Below, in pieces: positions 16,289 to 24,874 of a DNA stretch of 64,000 nucleotides. The stretch's first letter is position 1, and each line of letters opens with the position of its first letter. The stretch comes from Terasakiella sp033100395 (GTDB lineage Bacteria > Pseudomonadota > Alphaproteobacteria > Rhodospirillales > Terasakiellaceae). Under the pieces are notes generated by a model. That model worked only from the letters and a program-made list of their open reading frames with translations, had not been told where the DNA came from and made no database searches. The translations under genes and the position numbers were made by a program. Where the stretch lies: positions 50,334-114,333 of the forward strand of contig NZ_JAWLVJ010000015.1 of assembly GCF_033100395.1 (NCBI RefSeq), read 5' to 3'.

Positions 16289-17680
16289 ATGACGAAACCT
16301 GCACAAAAAGAGTTTAAGGACCTGAGCGCAAAAGAAAAAGGCCAGCATCTGTTTGCCAAGGCAACCCACCTGCATAAACAAAATCAATTTGGGGAAGCCC
16401 TTAAATTCTATGCCCAGTCCGTCGCCTTTTACCCCGCCCAACCCGATGCCTATAACAATATGGCCGTTGCCCTTCGCAAATTGCAGCGATTCGACGCTGC
16501 CCTCGCCTGCTATCACAAGTCTTTAACTCTACGCGACGATCATGCCGGGACCTATTCCAATATGGGCAATGTGTTAAATGACCTGGACCGGATAGATCAA
16601 GCCATTGAAGCCCATGAAAAGGCCGTTGCCCTCAAGCCCGACGACCTGCTTTATCTCTATAACAAAGCGCTTGTCCTGCGCGACGCCGGGCGATGTGACG
16701 AAGCCATCCGTGATTTTGAAACCATTCTGGAAAAAGATCCCAATTACAAAGACTGTCGCTGGGATATGGCGCTAACCTATCTAATGAAGGGGGATTTAAA
16801 GACCGGCTTTGCCAATTATGATGCGCGCTGGAATCTGGATAAAAGCCCACCGCGCGATTTCCAGCAACCACGCTGGGAAGGCGAAAATATTCAAGGTAAA
16901 ACCCTGTTCATCCACCGCGAGCAAGGCTTTGGCGACGCCATCCAGTTTGTCCGCCTGTTACCCGAACTTAAAAAACGCACGGACGCAACCATCATTCTGG
17001 AATGCCAGCCCGAACTGGTCAAACTGTTCAAAGACCTGGACGGCGTGGATCAACTGGTCATGTTTGGCAGCACCCCGCCCGCCTTTGATTACTGGGTGCC
17101 CCTGTTGAGTCTGGGGCATTTGCTGGATGTGGTGGAAGACAATATCCCGGGCACCATTCCTTATCTCACGCCCCCCACTGAAAGTCGTTTTCGTCTGCGC
17201 CCAGCGCCCAAAGGGGGCTTAAACATAGGGATTTGCTGGGGCGGCAGTCCAACTCATCAAAATGATCGGCGTCGTTCGGTCAATATCGAACGGTTTATGC
17301 CGCTTTCCGGTTATAAAGACGTCACAGTCTTTAGCCTGCAAAAAGGGGATCGCGCCCAAGAACTGCTGCAATCCGGCGGATCCTGCCTGTTTATTGATGC
17401 AGGTCGTGATGTTCAGGATTTTGCCGATTCTGCGGCCATCATCAACCAGCTGGATCTGGTCATCACCATTGATACGTCCGTTGCCCATCTGGCAGGCGGA
17501 CTTGGAAAGCCTGTCTGGTTGTTGCTGCCTTTCACGCCGGACTGGCGCTGGATGCTTCATCGTGAAGACACTCCCTGGTATCCCGACATGCGTATTTTCC
17601 GCCAAGACAGTCCCGGTGATTGGGACAGTGCATTTGACAAACTCTATAGTGCCTTGAATGATAAGCTTCTCTTAAGCTAA
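16289..17680 (+). CDS. TPR protein with C-terminal glycosyltransferase-like domain
   Basis: A 463-residue cytoplasmic protein. Residues about 15-180 hold four or five TPR units (for example DAYNNMAVALRKLQRFDAAL and AGTYSNMGNVLNDLDRIDQA). The C-terminal part (about 200-455) resembles the GT-B fold found in TPR-linked transferases and heptosyltransferase-like proteins: IHREQGFGDAIQFVRLLP, then LNIGICWGGSP and LVITIDTSVAHLAGGLGKPVW, the usual nucleotide-sugar region. Such fusions are common in alphaproteobacteria, often near flagellar or surface-glycan genes, but none is seen here. Glycosyl transfer is likely; donor and acceptor are unknown. Confidence 0.83.
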   Translation: MTKPAQKEFKDLSAKEKGQHLFAKATHLHKQNQFGEALKFYAQSVAFYPAQPDAYNNMAVALRKLQRFDAALACYHKSLTLRDDHAGTYSNMGNVLNDLDRIDQAIEAHEKAVALKPDDLLYLYNKALVLRDAGRCDEAIRDFETILEKDPNYKDCRWDMALTYLMKGDLKTGFANYDARWNLDKSPPRDFQQPRWEGENIQGKTLFIHREQGFGDAIQFVRLLPELKKRTDATIILECQPELVKLFKDLDGVDQLVMFGSTPPAFDYWVPLLSLGHLLDVVEDNIPGTIPYLTPPTESRFRLRPAPKGGLNIGICWGGSPTHQNDRRRSVNIERFMPLSGYKDVTVFSLQKGDRAQELLQSGGSCLFIDAGRDVQDFADSAAIINQLDLVITIDTSVAHLAGGLGKPVWLLLPFTPDWRWMLHREDTPWYPDMRIFRQDSPGDWDSAFDKLYSALNDKLLLS

Positions 17681-17724
17681 AATATGTATACTCTTGAATA
17701 GTTTATAGAAGGAAAGTCAGTTCG

Positions 17725-19587
17725 ATGTCCGAAGGTGGGACAATTCGCAAGCTCAAAGACGGGGAGATTATCTTCAAAGAAGGTGATCCGAGCGGGTCTG
17801 CGTTTGTCATCATGAAAGGTAGTGTGGAACTGACAAAAAACAGTAAATTCGGCGCTGTTCTGCTGGCAAAACTCAAGACTGGAGAACTGTTTGGCGAAAT
17901 GGGAGTGATTGACGGCAGCCCACGTAGCGCAACGTCACGCGCCGTTGGCCCGACAGCTGTAAAAGAGATTTCGCCGGACACGCTGTTAAACGGTATTCAA
18001 AACGATCCAGATTTATCATCAAAGGTCATGTCCAAACTGGTGGAACGTCTGCGCGCAGCCGATGATATGCTGGCGAAAGCTGGTGTGTCCCCTGCTGACG
18101 GGTCCACCACACGTGCGCCAGCAAAACCCGGCGCCACCGGACAGCAGCCGAAAAAGAAAGGCTTTTTGTCGCGTCTGTTCAGTTCCAACAAAGGACGCGA
18201 AGCCACCTTTGAAATCGTTGTGGCCGACCTGTTTGATGACCCCGATAAAAAAGCCACCTTGCTTTTATATAACACGCTGAAATCCGTTGCTGAACAGATC
18301 GGTGGCGGGTTGATCAATGTGCGCCGCACCGATTCGGCCTTTGCCTTTGCTGATTTTTCCGACACGCCCATGGTCTGGGGGCAAATACGCAAGAACGCGC
18401 ATAACTGGCTCACGGAACAGGAAGGCGATCTGCTGGTCTGGGGGCAGGCACGCGCAGGTGGACAGACCCTGCATCTGCGCATGACCCAAAGCCACCCGCT
18501 GCGACATGATCGCGCCGGATATATCCAGCCCTGTGATGCCATCGACATCCCGGTTGATATGGAAGAGATCATCCCCGGTTATCTTTATGCTATGTGTGTC
18601 GGCGCTATGATCCCGGCAGACAAGGCCCAGCGCGAAGCTTATGAAGCCGTGCTTGGTCCTGCACTGGATGCAGCCCGACCGGCCATGAAAAAACGCATGC
18701 GTGATCTGGACCCGGACGAACAGGTCCGCTTTGAAGTCGGTTTTGCCAATCTTCTTGCCACCTGCGGGATCACCAAGAAAAAACCGGATCGTCTAAAAGA
18801 ATCCGAAGAAACTTACCACAAAGCGTTACGCAACATGCGGCGCACCAAATCCCCCATGTTGGAAGGGATCATCAAACGCCATCTGGGATTTGTCCAAAGC
18901 GCCTGGTTTGATCAGGGTGGTGAAGCCAACCTGTTGGAAGCCGCCATCGAAACCCTGCGTGAAGCTTGCGAATTTTTCACCAAAGGAGGCTTCCCCAACG
19001 AATGGGCAGACCTGCAAATCGTCATTGGGCAGTTACTGTTCAAAAAGGACCAGATGGATGAAAATAACACCGCCCTTCGCGAAGCCATCGCTGCTTTCCA
19101 GGGGGCGTTGCAGGTCTATACTGCCTCCACCACGCCGCGCAGATGGGGGGATGCCAAACATAATCTGGCCCGTGCCCTTCAAACGCTGGGCAGTCAGCTC
19201 GGCGATCTGGACATGATCGCGCGATCGGCAGAAGCCTGTCGTGAAGCCTTGGCTGTGCGCAATAAAATGCAGACCCCCATGTTGTGGGCGGCAACACAGA
19301 ATAATCTTGGCTCTGCCCTTTTCATGCTGTCACAGAAGACCCGCAAACCCGAAACCGCCGAAGCCGCAGTCAAAGCCTTCCAGGCTGCCCTTGAAGTCTA
19401 TCAGGCCCACAATGCCCAAAAGCTTGCCCAGGTGACCGAGAAAAACCTGATGCGCGCTCAAGAAGTCTCCCTTGATCTAGGGCCCAGCAAGAATGCCAAA
19501 ATTGATGAAGAACTCGGCTTTGATCCTGACTCTTTTGATCAGGATGAAGACGACATCATTGATGATGATGCCCAAACTTCCGCATAG
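17725..19587 (+). CDS. Cyclic-nucleotide-binding domain fused to a TPR-like region
   Basis: A 620-residue protein with no membrane helix. Residues 1-110 form a cNMP-binding domain: GEIIFKEGDPSGSAFVIMKG, then the phosphate-binding cassette FGEMGVIDGSPRSATSRA, where the Arg that contacts the cyclic phosphate is present. After a lysine/proline-rich linker (about 130-155), a middle domain of unknown family follows (about 160-330). From about 345 to 590 helical repeats of TPR type appear (TYHKALRNMRR, ALREAIAAFQGALQVY, NNLGSALFML). The tail is acidic. No HTH is visible, so it is not an ordinary Crp. A cAMP- or cGMP-responsive scaffold is a plausible reading. Confidence 0.75.
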   Translation: MSEGGTIRKLKDGEIIFKEGDPSGSAFVIMKGSVELTKNSKFGAVLLAKLKTGELFGEMGVIDGSPRSATSRAVGPTAVKEISPDTLLNGIQNDPDLSSKVMSKLVERLRAADDMLAKAGVSPADGSTTRAPAKPGATGQQPKKKGFLSRLFSSNKGREATFEIVVADLFDDPDKKATLLLYNTLKSVAEQIGGGLINVRRTDSAFAFADFSDTPMVWGQIRKNAHNWLTEQEGDLLVWGQARAGGQTLHLRMTQSHPLRHDRAGYIQPCDAIDIPVDMEEIIPGYLYAMCVGAMIPADKAQREAYEAVLGPALDAARPAMKKRMRDLDPDEQVRFEVGFANLLATCGITKKKPDRLKESEETYHKALRNMRRTKSPMLEGIIKRHLGFVQSAWFDQGGEANLLEAAIETLREACEFFTKGGFPNEWADLQIVIGQLLFKKDQMDENNTALREAIAAFQGALQVYTASTTPRRWGDAKHNLARALQTLGSQLGDLDMIARSAEACREALAVRNKMQTPMLWAATQNNLGSALFMLSQKTRKPETAEAAVKAFQAALEVYQAHNAQKLAQVTEKNLMRAQEVSLDLGPSKNAKIDEELGFDPDSFDQDEDDIIDDDAQTSA

Positions 19588-19797
19588 CCGGTATCTCTAC
19601 CCAATACAAAATAACTAACGGTTATAATTTTGCATATATATAGTTGATTTTTAGACATCTTATCTTTATTAATAATTTAAAATATAACGGTGTCGGTCAA
19701 ACTAGGTTGTAATTCTATATTCTTTTAAGAGTATAGGTGCTAACTTTGTAACTAAAGATCATTCATGATCGGATAACAATAAGGGCGCTGGGTATTG

Positions 19798-21063
19798 ATG
19801 AATATGTCAAAAGACTTCGAAATGATTGAAATGGATGTGGGAATCGCTGCCCACACCGTTACTACGGCTTTGGACTATGTCGGCGTAGATGACAGAAGTC
19901 ATGGGCGTCGCGTCGGTTTGATCTGCCATCGAATTTCCCATTATCTGGGCTGGGGCCGCGACAAACGTCATTTCAGCCTGTTGGCAGGTATGCTCCATGA
20001 CTGCGGGGTTTCTTCCACTGCCACCCATCAAAAACTACTGGATGAAATTGAATGGTCTGGTGCAGATGAACATTGCGCACGCGGTGAATTCTTTCTCAGC
20101 AGCTTCGAACCCTTTAAACATTATAAAACCGCTGTTCGCTACCATCACACACGTTGGGAAAAGCTGCCCGACGATCTGGATGACGAAACCAAAGAAATCG
20201 CTAATCTCATCTTTCTGGCTGATCGTCTGGATGTGGAATTCTGCGTTTTCAACCTGAACAATCCAAAATACAGGATCCTGCAGAAGAAAGAGTTTGTCTT
20301 AAACAAACTTGAATCTTTTATCGGTACGCTCTTTTCTGAAAAGATTTTTGAAGCCGCGCGAAAAGCCGTGCAAAAAGACAGTTTCTGGCTGGAACTGCGC
20401 GATGAATATCTGGATGAAGCCATCTTTGAAACACTGGCTTATTCCGATCACAGTGTCACTCTCAGCTTCAATCAGGTCGAAGCATTGGGGGAACTGATCT
20501 CTCTGATCGTTGATGCCAAAAGCCCCTTTACCCATTTCCATAGCCTGCGGGTGGCTGATCTCGCCTACACCATTGCCGGCCTGATGGGGCTGGAAGAAAA
20601 AGACCGCCGCACCTTGCGGATTGCCGGATTGCTTCATGACGTTGGAAAGCTGCGCACCCCGGATGAAATTCTGGAAAAACCCGAAGCCTTGACAGAAGAT
20701 GAATCATCACAAATGCGCAGCCATCCGCTGGACAGCAAACGGGTTTTGAAAGCCATTTTCCCCAATACGCCCATCGCCAAATGGGCCTCTGAACATCATG
20801 AAAAACTGGATGGGTCCGGCTATCCCTTTGGCTGGTCAGCCGATCAGATCGATCTGCCCACACGAATTCTGACCATCGCTGATATCTTCCAGGCCCTTTG
20901 TCAGAAACGCCCCTATCGTGCGCGTCTGAAGGCCGAAAAAGTCATCAATATCATGGAAGGCATGGTGGCGGATGGCCAGCTGGATAGAGAAGTGTTCGAC
21001 ATGGCACGCGCCAACGCTGATGAACTTTACAAAATTGCCATCCGCGAAGGGACCAGTTCTTAA
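19798..21063 (+). CDS. HD-GYP-like protein with two tandem HD domains
   Basis: A cytoplasmic protein of about 421 residues. A first HD-like domain (about 20-150) carries HGRRVGLICHRISHYL, GMLHDCG and the downstream RYHHTRWEKLPDD. A second (about 225-400) carries FHSLRVADLAYTIAG, LLHDVGKL, HHEKLDGSGYP and DIFQALCQKRPYR, the pattern of HD-GYP cyclic-di-GMP phosphodiesterases. No REC, PAS or membrane segment is present. ATG 19798 directly follows a TTG codon in the same frame; a later Met two codons on is also possible. The second domain keeps HD, HHE and GYP and is likely active; the first may be sensory. Confidence 0.82.
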   Translation: MNMSKDFEMIEMDVGIAAHTVTTALDYVGVDDRSHGRRVGLICHRISHYLGWGRDKRHFSLLAGMLHDCGVSSTATHQKLLDEIEWSGADEHCARGEFFLSSFEPFKHYKTAVRYHHTRWEKLPDDLDDETKEIANLIFLADRLDVEFCVFNLNNPKYRILQKKEFVLNKLESFIGTLFSEKIFEAARKAVQKDSFWLELRDEYLDEAIFETLAYSDHSVTLSFNQVEALGELISLIVDAKSPFTHFHSLRVADLAYTIAGLMGLEEKDRRTLRIAGLLHDVGKLRTPDEILEKPEALTEDESSQMRSHPLDSKRVLKAIFPNTPIAKWASEHHEKLDGSGYPFGWSADQIDLPTRILTIADIFQALCQKRPYRARLKAEKVINIMEGMVADGQLDREVFDMARANADELYKIAIREGTSS

Positions 21064-21136
21064 AAAGCCCCCTATCCAAGGCATCTGAACTCGACTATAA
21101 AGCATCCACACTAAGTCATGTAACAGGATCGCTCTT

Positions 21137-21499
21137 ATGGAAATCGAAGGTAAAATCGTACAAGTCCTCCCGCTTAAATCCGGCAAGTCCGCAAAAGGGG
21201 AATGGAGTAAGCAAGAGTATATCCTGGAAACCGACGGCCAGTATCCAAAGAAAGTCTGCTTCATGGTCTGGGGCGACAAAATTGATGAAATGGCCATCAA
21301 ACAGGGCGAACGCTTAACTGTTTCCATCGACATTGAAAGCCGTGAATATAATGGCCGTTGGTATACAGATGTTAAGGCCTGGCAGGTAAACCGCGGCCAG
21401 CGTCAGGACCAGGGCGCCCCCATCGGCAGCGGTGCCGTCGAATTTGAAACGGACCAACCATACAATTCTTCGCCCATCGATGATGAGATCCCGTTCTAG
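21137..21499 (+). CDS. DUF3127 domain protein
   Basis: A 120-residue protein of OB-fold type. The stretch from GEWSKQEYILETDGQYPKKV through FMVWGDKIDEM to SREYNGRWYTDVKAWQV is the DUF3127 signature. The C-terminus DDEIPF resembles the acidic tip of SSB, which recruits repair proteins. The ribosome site AGGATCG precedes the ATG. DUF3127 proteins are, to my knowledge, seen mostly in Bacteroidota, so one here may be horizontally acquired; a role in binding single-stranded nucleic acid is inference. It stands alone between the HD-GYP gene and a convergent solute-binding gene. Confidence 0.8.
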   Translation: MEIEGKIVQVLPLKSGKSAKGEWSKQEYILETDGQYPKKVCFMVWGDKIDEMAIKQGERLTVSIDIESREYNGRWYTDVKAWQVNRGQRQDQGAPIGSGAVEFETDQPYNSSPIDDEIPF

Positions 21500-21505
21500 G
21501 ATGGC

Positions 21506-22483
21506 TTAGTCAGAAAAGACAATCCCTGTCAGCCCCTTGGTATCACTGATCAATCCTTGTGAATAATAAAGATTGGCAAGTGTGTTCAGCTTTTGCAAAC
21601 TGATATGCCCCAACGGCGTGTCAGGAGGCAAAGCCAGTTTCCTTAGCTCATGGCCCTCAAAAATGAGACTGGCTAATGTTTTATTCTGCTTATTATATTT
21701 ATTAAAAATTATCTCAGCTGTTTCTTCTATATTTTCAAAAGCATAGTCCCACCCTTTTAAAGAGGCAGCCTTGAAACGACTCACACGTTCCGGATGGTTC
21801 ATTGTCTCCCGGATCGAGGTAAAAAGCATATCTCCATAAAAACCTTCCACATAGTCTTTGGGACGGAAGGCCAAAAACGGCACGCCACGTTCCTGCAACA
21901 CATAAGGTTCATTGGAAATATAACAGGCCATGGCGTCGGTGGTGCCATCAATCAGATCATCCAGATTATAGCTATGCTTCTGACTCACAATATCATGCGG
22001 GGAAATGCCCTCTTTGGCAAACATGCCAAAATAATCCGCCGCCAATAAGGCATCTGGACTGACCATGACTTTGCGCCCGATCAGATTGGTCAGCCTCTCA
22101 ATGCCGTTGCCTTTGCGCACGAGCAAGACAGACGGGCTTTCCTGAAAGATCGCTGCCAGTACCACAACCGGCTTGCCATTTAATCGATCCACCACCAGCG
22201 AAGATCGCCCCGTGCCGAAATTCACCACACCGGTTCTGACCAAATCGACTACATTCTGGCTGCCTTCTTCATAAGGGACAATTTCCACATTCAGACCAGC
22301 GTCGCGATAGAATCCCTTTTCCTTTGCCACATAATATCCGGCAAACTGAAACTGATGTAGCCATTGCAGCTTTAATGAAAGCTTTTCCAGCGTTTGTGCC
22401 TGGACAGAACCTAGAAAAGTACAGACCGTCACACAAAGGGGGATCAGAATTAACTTAGCCTTTGATAATATTTTTGAGCACAT
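21506..22483 (-). CDS. NMT1/THI5-like solute-binding protein (orphan)
   Basis: A 325-residue secreted protein. Signal peptide at about 1-29 (LILIPLCVTVCTFLGSVQAQ), then KLQWLHQFQFAGYYVAKEKG, the opening of the NMT1/THI5 family that binds pyrimidine or aromatic ligands. A second lobe contains IGRKVMVSPDALLAADYFG and MACYISNEPYVLQERG. ABC permease and ATPase genes are absent on both sides. In many proteobacteria this domain is the sensory module of PAS/GGDEF receptors; here it is free, so it could feed a distant transporter or a separate receptor. The ligand is unknown. Confidence 0.82.
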   Translation of the reverse strand: MCSKILSKAKLILIPLCVTVCTFLGSVQAQTLEKLSLKLQWLHQFQFAGYYVAKEKGFYRDAGLNVEIVPYEEGSQNVVDLVRTGVVNFGTGRSSLVVDRLNGKPVVVLAAIFQESPSVLLVRKGNGIERLTNLIGRKVMVSPDALLAADYFGMFAKEGISPHDIVSQKHSYNLDDLIDGTTDAMACYISNEPYVLQERGVPFLAFRPKDYVEGFYGDMLFTSIRETMNHPERVSRFKAASLKGWDYAFENIEETAEIIFNKYNKQNKTLASLIFEGHELRKLALPPDTPLGHISLQKLNTLANLYYSQGLISDTKGLTGIVFSD

Positions 22484-22625
22484 ATCACCTTCTCTTATAT
22501 CTATTTATAATTGAGATATCATAAATAAATATGCCCGGCATACCCTATTCAGGTGATCCACCCGCAGGATCTATGGGAAATAGGCAATAAATACCAGGAA
22601 TTGAAACCAATGGGCCTGAAACGAA

Positions 22626-22657
22626 CAAAGCCTCAAGGCGTTAACCTTGAGGCTTTG
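22626..22657 (-). terminator. Terminator after tRNA-Arg
   Basis: A perfect 13-base stem (CAAAGCCTCAAGG at 22626-22638 with 22645-22657) and a six-base loop lie four bases beyond the 3' end of the tRNA on the minus strand. The following bases are T-rich but not a pure run. Confidence 0.75.
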
Positions 22658-22661
22658 AAAG

Positions 22662-22738
22662 TGGCGCGCCCAGAAGGAGTCGAACCTCCAACCGCCTGAT
22701 TCGTAGTCAGGTACTCTATCCAGTTGAGCTATGGGCGC
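22662..22738 (-). tRNA. tRNA-Arg (anticodon ACG)
   Basis: A 77-base tRNA on the minus strand. The acceptor arms GCGCCCA and TGGGCGC pair perfectly, with the discriminator G and an encoded CCA. The anticodon loop CTACGAA gives ACG, read as inosine-CG after deamination. The T loop GTTCGACTC is standard, and a hairpin terminator follows. No integrase or att-like duplication is seen beside it. Confidence 0.96.
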
Positions 22739-22900
22739 ATACTTTATGTCGTGACCCCGAAGAGCCATCCCCTGTTGGGGTGGCGCGGAAAGTAGCGATC
22801 TCGACCCCATCGGTCAAGAGGAAAAACACAGTTTTTTTCAAAAAAATTACAGAAAGTTCGATCTGAGGCTATTTGATTGCAAAAAAAGACAAATACGCCC

Positions 22901-22930
22901 TTGTCTGTGTTGTTTCCTTTAGGGTAAGAT
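22901..22930 (+). promoter_or_regulatory. Weak sigma-70-like promoter before the lipoprotein
   Basis: TTGTCT and TAAGAT with an 18-base spacer. This is the only promoter-like pair I see in the 306-base gene-free stretch between the tRNA and the lipoprotein gene; the rest of that gap is AT-rich with no other clear element. Confidence 0.35.
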
Positions 22931-23044
22931 TTGCTCGCATTTATCTGGGGGAACCAAGGCTTTACCTCAGGGGAAACTAAATAATTAATTAACCAATTTA
23001 TTTTAAGTTGGTTTCGGGACTTATAAAAAAGGTAGCCGTACACT

Positions 23045-24199
23045 ATGGTTCTTAAGTGGTCAAAGGCAGGGGTAGTACTTACAGCACTCACGTTGTCTGC
23101 ATGTTCTTTTACAGAAGAAGCGCTCTGGCCTTCTCTGACAGGGGAAGAAGCCGCAGAAAACTCTGCGACATCGCAAGAAGCTGGACAGGAAGTCGCAGCG
23201 ACACAAGCCGCGGGTCAACCCGCTCTTGGTACAACAAACTTCGAACCTGCGCCGATTACGCCAGGTGAAGCCACAGGCACGTTTGTTGGTAAAAAAGTTC
23301 AGGCGATGCGCGCAGAGCTCAGCCAACTGATCAATCAGATTCGTACCCATAATGGGGAATTGCAGGACCTGCGTGCTAAAACAGTTCAGGATTCGCAGCG
23401 TTATCACGGCACAGTTGCCGCGATCAATGCGCGCCTGCAAGTCGGCACCACACCCGGCAACCCGATTTTGGTCCAGCAATTTAACAGCTCTCTGGCTGAT
23501 CTTGATCGTCTGAGCAGCGACATCGCCCAAATGAATTCACTGGCACAGAAAGTTGCTGAAGATTCCACCATGTCTTCTTACATGCTGGAATCCGTTCAGG
23601 CGACCTTTGGTATTTCCGGTGCAGTTGATGAAGATCACCGTCAGTTGGCTATCCTGCAGGATGAAGTCAATCAGACCGTCGTTCTGATCCAGCGCCTGCT
23701 CAGCGAAGTAACCGAAGACGTTCGTCGCCAGACAAACTATGTGGCAGCTGAACGTGCGAACCTCAATACACTGGCTGCTGGTGTAAAAGCGGGTGAGATT
23801 TACGGGACATCCCTTTCCAACCGCATGGCTGCGCCGACAACTGGCATCACAACAACCGTGACCCGCCCGAACTTCCAGCGCACCGCACAACAGCCAAACC
23901 GTCGCCCACTGGCCGTTATCCGTTTTGACCGCACGAAAGTGAACTACCAGCAAGCCCTTTACACAGCTGTAAAGCGCGTGCTGGATCGTCGCCCGGATGC
24001 CGTCTTTGATCTGGTTGCAGTGACACCGTCACAAGTGTCCCCGGGTCAACAAGCTATCGGCGCCACACAAGCACGTCGCCAGGCCGAACAGGTTCTGCGC
24101 AGCCTCACAGAAATGGGTCTGCCACCAAGCCGCGTTGGTCTGAGTGCAAGCAACAGCGCAACGGCGCAGACAAACGAAGTTCACCTTTATCTTCGTTAA
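23045..24199 (+). CDS. Lipoprotein with coiled-coil and OmpA-like C-terminal region
   Basis: A 384-residue envelope protein. The lipobox LSAC puts the acylated Cys at 20, after a hydrophobic signal. A Ala/Thr/Gln-rich low-complexity segment (about 35-80) leads to a helical, coiled-coil-like part (about 85-250). The final 95 residues have the pattern ALYTAVKRVLDRRPDAVFDLVAVTP and ARRQAEQVLRSLTEMGLPPSRV followed by VHLYLR, resembling the last strands and helices of OmpA-type peptidoglycan-binding domains. It is followed by a terminator and stands alone. Role in envelope organisation is a guess; family is not recognised with certainty. Confidence 0.78.
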   Translation: MVLKWSKAGVVLTALTLSACSFTEEALWPSLTGEEAAENSATSQEAGQEVAATQAAGQPALGTTNFEPAPITPGEATGTFVGKKVQAMRAELSQLINQIRTHNGELQDLRAKTVQDSQRYHGTVAAINARLQVGTTPGNPILVQQFNSSLADLDRLSSDIAQMNSLAQKVAEDSTMSSYMLESVQATFGISGAVDEDHRQLAILQDEVNQTVVLIQRLLSEVTEDVRRQTNYVAAERANLNTLAAGVKAGEIYGTSLSNRMAAPTTGITTTVTRPNFQRTAQQPNRRPLAVIRFDRTKVNYQQALYTAVKRVLDRRPDAVFDLVAVTPSQVSPGQQAIGATQARRQAEQVLRSLTEMGLPPSRVGLSASNSATAQTNEVHLYLR

Positions 24200-24222
24200 G
24201 CCTGACACTCCTTAAAATGAGA

Positions 24223-24254
24223 AACCGATCTATAGAAATATGGGTCGGTTTTTT
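24223..24254 (+). terminator. Terminator after the lipoprotein gene
   Basis: AAACCGATC pairs with GGTCGGTTT (one T-G), with an 11-base loop and a six-T run, beginning 23 bases after the stop codon. A standard intrinsic terminator. Confidence 0.85.
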
Positions 24255-24329
24255 ATTGCCCCTTTGACTTGACCAGCTGTTCAAGTTATTAGAGGGGCAA
24301 ATTGATATCAATCAGAGGATCAAACTAAG

Positions 24330-24830
24330 ATGGCATCTTTGGAAGACGACATCGTCGCAGAAGTGGTTTCATGGGCGGAAGTTCATAAAGACACCCGTAA
24401 ACTGGCACGTGAACTGACAAAACGTGAGAAATTCAAAGGCATTATCGCCATTACTCGTGGCGGGTTGATCCCGGCGGCCATCATGGCACGTGAACTGGGT
24501 TTGAAACTGATCGATACAGTCTGTTGCGAAGCTTACCGCGATGACGCGGCACAACTGAACGATTCGCCCGTTAATGTGATGAAAGAAGCCACACTGACCG
24601 ATGACGGCGAAGGCTGGCTGCTGGTGGATGATCTGGTTGATACCGGAACCACCGCCAAGGTCGTGCGCGAAATGCTGCCAAAAGCTTATTTCGTCACGCT
24701 TTATGCCAAACCGGAAGGCAAACCGCTGGTCGATTCTTTTGTAAAAGAGGTCGAACAGGAAACCTGGGTCTTCTTCCCGTGGGATACGCAACTGCAATAC
24801 AGCAAGCCCATTGGCACCGATAAGGGTTAA
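24330..24830 (+). CDS. gpt: Xanthine phosphoribosyltransferase
   Basis: A 166-residue purine-salvage enzyme that joins PRPP to xanthine or guanine. The PRPP motif WLLVDDLVDTGTTAKVV lies at about 92-108. The N-terminal SWAEVHKDTRKLARELT and IAITRGGLIPAAIMARELG match the XGPRT family, as does the closing WDTQLQYSKPIG. GAGG precedes the ATG by about ten bases. It stands alone, convergent with addA, with about 45 bases between. Confidence 0.92.
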   Translation: MASLEDDIVAEVVSWAEVHKDTRKLARELTKREKFKGIIAITRGGLIPAAIMARELGLKLIDTVCCEAYRDDAAQLNDSPVNVMKEATLTDDGEGWLLVDDLVDTGTTAKVVREMLPKAYFVTLYAKPEGKPLVDSFVKEVEQETWVFFPWDTQLQYSKPIGTDKG

Positions 24831-24874
24831 TGCCCACTCATATCGGTGTTTCACCAAGATAAAGAATCGTCAGT

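Noticed and set aside
19767..19780. GATCATTCATGATC palindrome before the HD-GYP gene
   Set aside because: Short, made of Dam-type GATC words, with no second copy; not called as an operator.
21470..21499. SSB-like C-terminal tip (DDEIPF) suggesting a single-stranded DNA-binding protein
   Set aside because: The rest of the protein matches DUF3127, not the SSB OB-fold; called DUF3127 instead.
22571..22810. Open frame on the minus strand across the tRNA
   Set aside because: It covers the tRNA-Arg and its terminator; no ribosome site or coding pattern.
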